Positions 27,201 through 39,200 of a stretch of DNA of 64,000 bases are shown here, piece after piece. The translations under genes were made by a program, and so were the position numbers. The DNA is from Rhynchonema sp. JSB1_4 (lineage: Eukaryota > Nematoda > Chromadorea > Monhysterida > Xyalidae): positions 1-64,000 of the forward strand of contig JASAMV010000174.1 in the NCBI GenBank assembly GCA_030248065.1, read 5' to 3'. The notes beneath the pieces were generated by a model that made no database searches, was not told the origin of the DNA, and was given only the letters and a program-made list of their open reading frames with translations. Within the stretch, counting starts at the first letter, position 1, and the number at the start of each line of letters is the position of its first letter.

Positions 27201-30200
27201 GCGACCAACGTTATGTTTGGAGCAGGTTTTGCGAACGTTATACACGTGTGGGATGTGTCTGTCTGTGTGCTGTGATCGGTTACTTGCACCCGTGCTCGGT
27301 TTGTGAGCGTGCGCATTTTTCAGGAATTAATTAGTGAAATGGAAAATAATGCGGCCGCTTGAAGATAGGGTGGGGAAGTGCTGCATGTTGGTATGTAATT
27401 GCATGGACTCTGAATGGTATTCGCTGCCGGGGTTCGTGTGGTGATCCCTGCGTGGTCCGAATGGTCTGTGTTAAAGAAATGGTCTTGTTTTTAGATAAAG
27501 TCGCAATACTTCAATTTAGTTTTCACCTGATAATTGAGAATAAAGAAAATGATGTGTAAGCTCAATTCAGAAAGTAAAATATCTTCATTCTCCAAAAGAT
27601 TCCACCAGTTGCCTGCAGTATAAATGTTCTTGATGCGGGTTACATCAATTTTTCATCCACACTCCAACAATGATGATGTTTCAAGTGCTTGCAGATGGCC
27701 GGTGGCGCAGTGAGTATCACACAGATCCCATATTCATCGACTGGCCCACCGACCAGTATGACTGGACAGATGGCATCGTCGCTTCATCAACCCATTGCTA
27801 CTAGTGTCATCACCACTGGTTGGTGAATGTTGTTGTTGTTTGGTTGATTATTACGCTGTGTTTGGAAAGTGAAACATCATCTGTGCTGAGATGCTGGTTC
27901 GCAGCACCTATTGATACACTCACTCTCAGCAAAGAGATGCACAAAAATAGGATCATTTTGTCACAGAAGAAGTTTCGGAGAGAATTTGCGGAACTAGCGC
28001 AAGTAATGTTTATGAGAAGTGCACAAGTATTTTTCTGCTAGAATGTCATCAGAAATCTGCTCCGTTTGCTCTTCTCAAGTGTGTAATTCAAAGTTCATGC
28101 ACATATCGGTCAGGTGCTGGTCCAGTAATGAGCACAGCGATGACGACCGATTTTGTGCCGCAACAAGTGATGAGCACGACACAAGCGCCGACGTACATAC
28201 CACAGCAGCAGCCACCGCCGCAACAACAACTACCACAGCATCCGGGTGAGGTTGGGGGATGTGGTTGAGTTTGAAGAAACAATTGCCATCCGTAGCACGA
28301 AACAAACGCGTAGAAAAGGGCGTGGTCTTGTTGTGTCTAGTTGCGGCGTTGACCTCCCTGGTGTGAGATGTGGGAAAGCGGTCGGGGCGCATGGAAGGTT
28401 TTTATTTTGGGAACAAGCACCCTTTGAGAAATGACTTTTAGACCTTGAGCAACACCAAAACCGACAACTTTTTCCCTTGAAAAAGCCAAAAATTGCTTGC
28501 TTCTCCAAGAATACGCTGTGTTGGACACATTTAGACGTATTTTTGGGACTTAAACAATTTTTAGGGTATTTTCGTCACAAACACTGTCCCTCGGGTATGG
28601 AAAATTTTTGGCTTTAGAAAAAGCCGCCTGGCATTGGAAATTTTTGATTTTTTTTTGATTTTTGGGTGTGCACGGAAATTTTTCCAGAAGTTGGACTGGG
28701 TGTAGGAAATTTTCGGATTTCTCAACGGCTCGACTGCACATGACGCCGATATGTGACAATTTTACTGTTACTCTTGCTGCAGGTGCGACAGAAAAGAAGA
28801 AGAGAAGAAACGTGCTGCAAATTGTGAACCCGACAACGCACGAGGTTGTCAATGCCGATGCGGTGAAGGAAAGTGAGACGGCAGCGGACACGGACGGTGA
28901 TGCCGCGCCTGCACCGGATCTGACCGATAATGTTCCCGGTCGGTTGGGGTGATGTGTTTTGTTTTCCGACATACCAAAAGATCAGCAACAGTGCTGCCAC
29001 ACTCACAGAGCCGAATGTGTATTTGGAATGCGAGTATCTTCCCTGTATCAAGGAGACAAATGCGCCAAAGCTCTTCTGCAATCCAACGCACTGACCGTTG
29101 TTGCTGTTGTTTGTAAAAATTGCGGCATTATCTTGGTCTGATTCATAACCGGTGATTACCGTGCCGATAGTCCAAAAAAATGCCTTTACAAACCAACGCA
29201 AGTCCACATCAGCGGTTTGGTGGCCCGGCATTTGTGCAAAGCACGTTTGGGTAAGATCACTTCGAGCAAGAAGAAAAGGCAGAGCCAGAAAAGAGCAGAG
29301 GACTTATTTTGTTCCATTGGGTTAGACTGAATTTGTTATCAGGCTTGGGCTTAGGCCTATTTGTTCTTAGGTTCTGCTCTTTTGGCTCCTGTTCTTTTTT
29401 CACTTGCTGAAGGTGGTCTTGCTGAAATGTTGTTGGCTCAATTGCCCGTCCGCCAGCGGTTCTTGTGCCAAGAGTAAAAAATTTCGATTTTCAAGTAAAT
29501 TTTTTGAGTATGTGCAAATTTACTGTTCCACGTGTGACAGTTTTCTGCCGGTAAGAAAAACGCAAAATACTTATGATCTGCATGTGGACTTACCTGTAAA
29601 AGTCTACCCTAATTCATCACGGCCATTGCAGGTGTATCGACCACGGCCACGCCCGGCACGGTGACGCCAGCACCGACGCCCAACATCACTATGCCGCCGC
29701 CACAGTTCCCGCCGCCCGGTGCACCGATGATGACCATCTATGCACCACCCGATCAGCAGCAACAACAACAACACGCAGCCGTTGGCATGCAACATGTGAC
29801 TGATGGCATGGCACGCATCACTGTCAGTCCCGCGTCCAGCACGGCCGGACAGTTGCAGCAAGGTGCGTGCGTGATAGAGATTGTAAAAGCAAGTGCCATA
29901 TCTCCTATCCCAAACTGCCTGCCAGATAGCTGGAGCCACATAAAGGTGGAATCGTACGTGTTTTCTGCGAGCATATTTTGGCAACAATTTTGGCCATCAA
30001 CCAATTCCAAAATTTGCTGTTCAGCTATGATTGCATTCGTATAACTAACGGTATTTTCGGCTATACCTGTAGCTAGATTTCGAGGATGGTGTTTTGAAAT
30101 ATACAAATGCAAGACAATGCAAAACAACAGCATCAACCCAATCAACAACAAGATGCGTGCAATACTTTTTTTAATTTGACAACTGGCTGTCTAAATAAAC

Positions 30201-33200
30201 CTGTGGTCAAGTCTGAAGATGACCACAGCAACACAAGCAGACCCTGTAAAAGTAGCACGTTACTGTTCGTCATTTCAGCAGGTACGGTGCTGATCAACAC
30301 ACGTCAACCGCCCCCTCCACTGGTCCATGGCCAGGGCCCTACGCCGCCAGCACCATATCAAGATATCACACAGCCGCCGCCTCAATTGCCGCCGCCGCAG
30401 GTGCGCATCTTTTGTTGATCTACATATTGTCGATTTCTTGCCCTTTGGAACCGAATTGACCAAAAACACTGTTGACTTGTTTGTGCGGACAGTGTGGTGG
30501 CAGGCCAATCGACCCAAGATACCCTAGGTTTCGGACTTACTCGAGATACCCCCCAGAGGCTACCCAAGATACCCCTATGGTCCGTCAAACGGCGAAAAAA
30601 GGCCGTTTTTTGCATGCAATTTTACTGCAAAATTGGCCTAAAATTGGGTATTTTTTGACATTTTTGCCGAAAATTGGCCTAAAATGACCATTTTTGGGTG
30701 TTTGCGCGCGGAGCGCGCGATTTTTGGGGGTCCCGAGGTCGAAAAACACCTATTTTTGCCTTTGAAAACCATAAATGTACTTACTCGAGATACCCTTTGG
30801 GGTCGAGATAGATACCCTTCCTCCCATCCCCCCTAAGGGTTGACTCGAGATAGATACCCCTTAGGGGGGGGGGAATCCCCCCAGCCACTACAGTGTGTGC
30901 GGATGCATACGGTGCTTGACGCTTCACGTTATTATGATTGCCGGCTGAGCCGTTGGTTGCTTGTTGGTCTTTCTGGACACTTACCCTGGATTAAAAAATA
31001 GATATTCTCCGAACCATCGAGAGCAAAACTCAGCGCAATTGACGCATTGCCAAATATGTTAATAAAATCGTAAATGTTCTGGTTCCATTGCAGATCACCG
31101 CGACGCCGCCACCGCCGCCGCAAATACAACAACAACAACAGCCGCAAATGCCGCACGTCCAGCCGACGCCAAGTCCACCGGTGTCGCAAGGCAGTGGATG
31201 CAGTGGAGTGGCACAGGCGCACACAAGTGAACCGCTCCAACTTCCGGCCATGGCAGAACAGAACGAACCGAGTCGGCCGACGGACAAGGCCAAGCAGCCG
31301 ACGCCGCCCGGCATTGACCTGAACAATGATATTCCGCCGCCGAGTCCGATTGTGGCCAATGCACCCGCTGATATGACCTCGGCCGTTGTGGTGAAGGTGT
31401 TGGGCGGCAAGGGTGCGTCATGTGAGTTTTGCGTGTTTGTGTGTGTTTTTTCTGGCTGGTGATCAACTTTGATTTTATCAGATTGAATGTATCTTGCTTG
31501 GTTGTGAGGGTCGAAATCAAACTTGGTGATCGGATCGGTCTAGCTAGTCACATCACATCAATATCAATATGATCGGATCTGTCTTGCGCACAAACACCTG
31601 TAGCTCAGGCGGCTAAAGTTTATTTTTCTGTACTGTGGTACACATATCTCCTCACATCACCCAGCTGGCCATGTGTGTCTATGGCAGTCTGTTGTAGCCT
31701 GTGCGTGCACTGGTTGCACACTGTGTATAGTCCAGCCACGAACTCATGAGACGACTGATTTTGAAGTTGACCTGAACGGATCCAATAATGTTCCGGTTCC
31801 ACGTGTTTCGGAAATAAAACAAAGAGAAATGCATGTATTTTTTAAAAACATGCTCTCCACCTCGGTGCGTAAATTACCTTTTGACTCCCAAGACATTTGT
31901 GTGTTGAACGATGTTGCTGTTCGCGTAAGCACGCAACAAATTGAGGTCAGCCAGCTGGAACTTGTCATCATGTCTCTCGGCCCAATCTCTTTTGTTTGCG
32001 AAAACCCGTGTAACCGGCGCATTTTTGAATTTGGCCAAACAAGCTTTAAAAAGAGTCATCTCATGAGCACGTGGCTGGACTATACGGCATACACACATCA
32101 CGCCAACGTGGTCGCACATGGGCCACTGAAATTCGACTGGCCCATCACTGGCCATTTGCTCAAATTTAAGTGGGCCAGTAGTGAGCCAGTAAGCCGTCTC
32201 AGAAAACAATTTCCAAATGCAACAAACAGCAAGAAACGCAAAATGCAAGTTTGATATCGACACGTCAGTTTTTGTCATTGACACAGATGTTCGAAGTTTT
32301 GTGGCCTCAGTGCCAGTAAATCTCCAAATCACGTGGCCAGAGTGAAGCTTTCCAATTCAGTGACCCTCACCCTTTAGCTCAATTTTTTGAGCTCAACAAC
32401 AGCGTAAACTTTTTGAACAGGTGAGAAGCACCAGGAAGCAATAACGAACAACAGATGAGCTTGGTGTGGTGTTCTGGGAATGTATTTTGTGATAGAATGC
32501 GCAAACCAATTCTGTGATGTTTCAGCCAAAGCCGCGAACATATCGGGTGAATTCGATTTCGGAGAGGGCGTATCCGACAAGATTAAACAAGTGTCAGCCG
32601 GTACGTTGGAATTTATTGACCATGCCTGTTTTATTTATTAAAAGTTTATATATATTTCCAATTGCATAATTTTGCAGAAGTGACTGTTACGATGCCAGAT
32701 GCAAAGCCGTCCAGACCGCCAACGGTGGAGGTAAGCCGATCGCTATTGTAATTGATGTTTGTTTCAGCTTTGACCTTATTTTGGCAAATCCCCCAATCTG
32801 CAAATAATGATGCTAATCGCAAGAAACCGCTAACCATCAGTCCGGTTTGTAGCACCATGTGCAACTGCAAGCGCCGCCGCCATCAAGACAAGTGAACGAG
32901 GACGTCGCGCCGTCCGTTACAGTGCCTTCCACTTCCGAGTGAGTTTCGTGAAGTTCATTGTTTATATTGGGTCAAAAAAATGGCCGCAAAATGCTGCTCT
33001 TTTGCTGACGTCGGTCAACCATTTTACATTTGCCTTTTCTTGCAGTCCAAGCCCGCCGCCCAATCAGGCCGAGTCGCCGGTCGTCGATACTAGTGAAATG
33101 TCGCCAATAGATTACTCAAAGTGCGTTGTTTTTTTTCGTTGTTTTCTGTTTCTTGAAGGAGATAAAGGGATAGTATTCCCAATAATGATAAAATAATGAC

Positions 33201-36200
33201 TAGCGTATAATTTGTAACAATGTGATTTCTTGCAGATATTGCAATTGGTTATGTCGCATTGATGCGGAGCACGCGCAATATCCGAACACTTATGATTTCC
33301 GTGCCAATCAGGGACACAAGTCCTACACCAGAGAAATGATGGTCGTCTTATCCGAGTTGTGCAAGTGCGTCTCTGTGTGTGTGTTTTTATTTTAAATTGT
33401 GTATTTTTCTCTTGATTTTATTTTTTGTCATTTGATTCAGACATTTGAATCACAAGCCGCCGTCGTCGATCGAGAACAACGAAACGATTAGCGAATTATT
33501 ACAAGTGAACATGCCAGCCATGATGCCTACGTCGGTGAGTCAGCTGTTGTCTGTCTTCCGTGAGCGGGTGAAACTTTTAAATTTGAGTTTCAGGCATTTC
33601 AAAGTTTTATTGGAGCTGTGGAAATAGAAAAAAAGCGTTTTTTATTTGTTGCAGCGCGCATATGCACGCAATTCCAATTTCAACACGCCCTGGATGAATC
33701 CGTCCACAGCCAATCGCGGTGGCGCTGGTGGTGGTGGCAGTCAGGGCAAACGAGGAGTACGTTTGCGGTTTTTTGTTGTGTCATGGTGTGTGGACTGAAA
33801 ATCTGCTAGCCTGCGCAACGTGTAGCAGTGTGTGTGTCTGCGCGGTTGTATGGGTATAAGTGCAACCTTGAGCCACAGCCAGACTTCGTTCTTGTAGCTC
33901 AGTTGGTGGTGCAACTGACTGTGTGGGCCTGGTGGCTGGAGGTCGGGGTTCGAATCCTCTAAGGAGCATACGCTTAGCATGCTGGCTCAAGGTTCACACA
34001 TGCGACTTTTATAGTGTTGATATTGTGGTTTTGATGTTTCAGCCAATGCCCTATGGCAGCAGACCTTCGCAACGCGGTAGGAATCAACCGCAGAAGGTTG
34101 GTCTGTTTCTGCTTTTCTTGTACACAGTATTGACCCATTTGGAATTTATGTAAGTACCCTCATCTAGTCTGTGGTTCATGTATCGCTGATTAGAAACATT
34201 TTTTTGCTTTTTAGACCTTACAACCGTCGATCCGACTTGAAAACGTCAAATTGAAAACGGTGGAGAACGCGTGGAAACCGGGCATGCTCGTCGTAGTTGA
34301 CGGGGAGAGTGAAGAGGAAAAGGTTGGTTACGCGTTGGTAGCTCAAACGGTCATGACCGCTTATTGAACTCGGCTTCGCGTCGAAGGAAGACATAGTCTT
34401 TCCTTATTATATTGGTCCAAACACCCACTCAGCGTGCGATCCAGTTGCTCCTAGCTAAGGTCGAAATTGTGCAATTCACCTTGAAAATGCAAAGAAAGAG
34501 AAATCAGACGTCACACGCCACGTAAGAAGCCGGCGCACGAAACAATGTTTCAGGCTTCTGGTGACGTTGGCGGCGTGCATGTCATGTGTGATTTCTCTTT
34601 CTTTGCATTTTCAAGGGGAGTCGTGGATTTTCGACCTCAGCTAGGAGTTGGCTTACAACGTTGAAACGGCTTCCTTTGACTCGCATAAAAAGGAAATACT
34701 GTAGGCATAGAACTTTGTCCCAAACGAGCCTGCCGTGCTAGTCACATGAATCATCGCGAGAAAAATTGACCAATTCTTATAAAGTCATTGTGCGACCAAT
34801 AGCACCACCAAGTTTGATATCCTGACAAGTGTGCGACCTTTTCGGTTCATTGAACTTGCCGCGTAACCTTCTCATTTTTCTCGGTGTTTTGAACTTTGAA
34901 GTGCGTCTCGTCATGGGGGCCGTTTTGAGCAACGTTGTTTGTTTTTCTGCAGAAATTGGTGAAATCAGTGCGCGGCCTGCTCAACAAGATCACGCCACAA
35001 ACGTACGAAGATTTGAAGATGGACTTTTTCAAAATGATGGCTGGAAAGTCAACGCACGGCAGTGCTGTGGTCAAGGTCATCTTTGAGAAGGCCGTTGAGG
35101 AACCGACGTTTTGTGGATTGTACAGGTAGATTTGGGATGGTCGTGTTGGATTTGTTGAGATTATGGTTGCATTTTTTCCGGAAAAATTTATTTATTGATA
35201 TTTTCCGACTTAATATCGGATAGTAATGTGTTAAAATAAAATAATATATTTCCGATATTTTCCGAGACAAATTTGGGCACCCAAAAATGGGCGGTAAACG
35301 CATATGAGGCGTGGAGGGCTTCAGTGATTTCGACCAGAAGTCTAAGACCGCGGCTGCCTGGGTCTTCTCAGTTAGATGGACAGCCAGGGACTAACTCTAA
35401 AATGCGTTTGCGCGTGCCCACGAAGCACACGCCGCATATGCGTTTACCGCCAGGGCCAAGCCAAGGTACAGGCAGGCATGAAGCCAACATGTACACTATT
35501 AAAATTAGATTAAAAAACTCATAAAAATATTTGCAGCAATCTGTGCCGCGACCACGTCAACAATGAGCTCGCCGAAAGTACCAATAAGTCGCCGTTTCGC
35601 AACTCGATTCTGGCGATGTGCCAAAAGGTGTTCGAACGACAGGAAGACCAGAAGGCGAAAGATAGGGAGGCTGGATTGATGCAAATCATCGAAGAATGTG
35701 TACGTTCTCTGTTTGGATGACGTTTCAATAATCGTTTTTGCCTTTCAGTGCATACGTATGGACCGTAAAAACTTAAATACAGCCCCCCGGAATAGAGCCC
35801 CCCGTAATACAGCCCCCCAAAAAGGGGTCAGTGAATTAATAGAGCCCCCCGGAATAGAGCCCCCTAAGTAACATCCCCTATACAGTAGTGTATTAAGGCT
35901 TGATAGTGGTGCACAAGGTATATTTATGCACGTTTGTTGTTCGTTCAGAGCACATAATACGCCTCTTTTTGACGAATAGACGAAAATAAATGCGATTACA
36001 AGCGAAAAAACATCCTTTCAAACCCCTTTTTATGGGTTTTTGGGGGCATTTCTGGGAACAATTTTTTCAGGTTCGGGTCAGTGAATTAATAGAGGCCCCC
36101 CGGAATAGAGCCCCCCCGTAATAGAGCCCCCCCAAAATGGGGTCAGTGAATTAATAGAGCCCACCTTCTATTTAGGTTTTTACGGTAGTTTACGTAAAAG

Positions 36201-39200
36201 TTCAGTTTTGCACCTGAACGTTAGCATGCTTGGTGTTGGTGCAAATTAAACCGAGAAGTTTCACGAAGAATTGGTTTGAAGTTTGGTGCACTTATCTGAA
36301 ATTTACGTCCTGAAGCATTTCTATTTTTCCAGGAAAAGAAACTGGAAGAGCTGACTGATCAAAAGACGGAGGAAGCCGCCGCAGAAGTCAAGAAATTGAA
36401 TGTGAGACATGATTTATTAACCATGATTTTCTTTTAATTGTTGATGCTGATTGTAAGTTGCTATTTAGCAAAAGAAAGCCGAAGCGAAAGAGGAGATCGA
36501 GAGCACGAACGCAAAAGAACGAAGAAAGATGTACGGAAATATTAGGTATGTTGAAAAATGAAAAATACTGTTGGATTCTGCAGTTTCGTTAGTTCACTCA
36601 ATACTGTACTGTAGCTGGTTAGTTTTGCTGACCAATTAGTTTGTACCCAATTTAATGTCTTTCTCGTATAGAAATCTGTAACCTAACTACGCTGATTGGT
36701 CAGGTTCATCGGCGAGTTGTACCGCAACAATCTACTGATCGGCACCATTATCAACACGTGCGTCAGGCAGTTGCTCAACGGAATAACACAGCGAATGGAG
36801 ACCAAAGAGGATGTTAGTTTGAATTGATTGAAATCAGGTCCTGTGTCGAGCGTGATTCTTTTGCATCTATCTGATGCATTACCACTGACGAGCTACACCA
36901 CCCGCCGCATGCGAAGGCAAGTCGAGAATTATTTGTCACCCTGTTTTGTATTTCGTTTTTTCAGTTGGACGAAGCCGTTGAGTGCACGGTGAAATTCATC
37001 ACGTCTGTCGGTCAAAAGTTTGAGCCGGACCAAATCTTGGGCGCCGGCGGCAGACCGACACACACCGGTGCTGAAATGGTGCAGGTTAGGGTGGATTAGG
37101 ACCGTCTCGAAAACATTGTCCAGTGCTATGGTGATGCCCCTGATGAGTTTTGAAAAGCACTGAAATGCGACGATTTCGAAAAGCGCAATAAACCACCACA
37201 GAGTATCAATGTTTCAGTTTGTGATGACTCAACTGAAGGATTGTAAGGCGATCGTATCGCCGAGAATTCGATTTGCGATTCAAGATTTGGACGATTTGAT
37301 CAAAGTATGGACTGGCTGATTGATTGATTACCTTCTTCAAATGCGTAAACCTCAAATATCAGCAAGGGCAACCTTTCTACGTTCCAGGATAAATGGGTGC
37401 CGCGTCGGAAAGTGGAAGGACCGAAAAAGCTCAAAGAGATTCGAAACGAAGCCAAACAAGAAGAGCTACAGAAGAGGATAGAGACCGATTCACAGCGCGG
37501 TATGCGATTTTCTTTGGGTGTTCGACAGCGAAACTGATTGCTGTCGTTTTCTTGCATTTGCGTCGCAACAGTATATGAAAGCAAAATAGCAATGCGGTAC
37601 CCACCAACGGTATTGTTTTCTAAAGCACTTCGCGTTGTGTACCAGATGAATCAGGCAACTCGCCTTGCTGTTTCAGGCATCAGCGGTCGTCAATCGCAGG
37701 GTCGGCCGGGCGTGGTGGCGCGCAACAGTCTCAACGCGGCTTATGACCGCGATCGGCCGCCTTCGGGTGGTCAAGGTGCGGGCAACCAGAGAAGACAACA
37801 GCAACCCGTCGCCCCGCCGGTCGCTAATGTTACCAAACACGCCGCTGGCTCGTTGTCGAAAGTGGGTTGTGGGATGGTTTGGGAACGTTATTATGTGTTT
37901 TTAATGCGTCGGCATACTACTTTTCAAAAGCAGCAGTCGACTCTTGTAGTCCTGAATAGAGAGGGGGGGCCCAAACCAAACCCCAAAAACCCAAAACCCA
38001 CTAAAATCCTATATTTAAAATAACCTAAAACTCCAAACCACAAACTACCAAAAAAATAAAAATAAACAACAAAACAATCACCAAATATCTTAAAAACCAC
38101 AAACACCCAACAAAAAAATATATATATAAACACAAACCACACCACATATTCACCCCCCCAAAACAAAACACCCAAAAAACACAACCCACACCCAACCCAC
38201 CCCCCTGCACAACCGCGTCACTCGTGCACGGGTGTGGGAGCATCGCAAAATTTGATATCCCGTACAATCCCGACTTGGAAAATTTGGCTGACAAATGTTT
38301 GGCATAAAGCTTTGTGGTCGGTTGATTCATGTAACTGTCCAGTTTCATGGATGTGTTCTTGTAATATCTGCATTTTGTTTTTTTTTGTACCACCCTAATC
38401 TCACAGTCATTAGTTAGTTTAGTTCATAGCGTCGACACCCACTCAATAATACATAAATAAGAGATTAAGTGAAAGAAGCATAATTACAAGACCGGTCTCA
38501 CAGTCATTCATTGTTCCGTTAAATTTTTCAATTTCTTAAAGTTCAAACGTGAAATATTTTTAGTGTTATGAATCGCATCGACGTTATGCAAACCTGCGGC
38601 TGAGTGCAAAAAATCGATTTTTTTGCAGTTGACAATGCAAACTTTTTACACAACTTAGCCTCGTTGGGACAAATTTTGGTACTCAAAAACCACATACCGA
38701 CACCTGAGAAAACCCGACACTTGGCCGCCGACACCGACATCAGTGGGGTTGGGCTGTCGGCACCGACACCGACTTTTTTCCGACACTACTACAACAACAT
38801 GAAACTTTGCAGTTCACCCAAAATCCGTTCGAACAAAAGTCGAGCAAACCACGTTGGGCGACGGGTGCACAGGGCGGAGCGGCGGCGACGAGTGGCGCTG
38901 CGACTGCAAACACTGAAACATCACAACCAACGGCCGGGTCGAGACGGGGAGCCGGCAATAGACCGCGACCAACCACGGGCAGGGGCAGTGCTGGTGGTAG
39001 CAATCAGTGAGTGGGGTTGTGGGCTGTTGGATTGACTTAACTGGACAGTAGCAGCGGTTTGAGACTACGAATTGAAGTTATACACGTCTAATGGCTGGAA
39101 TTTTGATGGGGGAGGCCAGTTTTGACGTTTTCGGGAATACGCACGTTTGGTGCGAAACTGCTTTACTGCATAACGTCACTAAACATTTGCGGTGCACTGC

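Larger units (their letters stand above)
18783..27694. other. Giant intron 7 of eIF4G (8.9 kb) filled with mobile elements
   Basis: Phase 0 on both sides (…PGTS / MAGG…), so no exon is required between them. I saw no additional conserved exon. Contents include a (CA)12 tract (about 19818-19842), a GC-rich element (20222-20640), the element 20645-21054, a composite palindrome (about 21098-24852), a TIR element (about 25071-25314) and family A copy 4 (26272-26689). The remaining DNA is unique sequence without recognisable genes. Confidence 0.8.

Noticed and set aside
28075..31520. Minus-strand open frames of 100-140 codons opposite eIF4G exons
   Set aside because: They are antisense shadows of Pro/Gln-rich eIF4G exons, whose splice phases fit perfectly on the plus strand.
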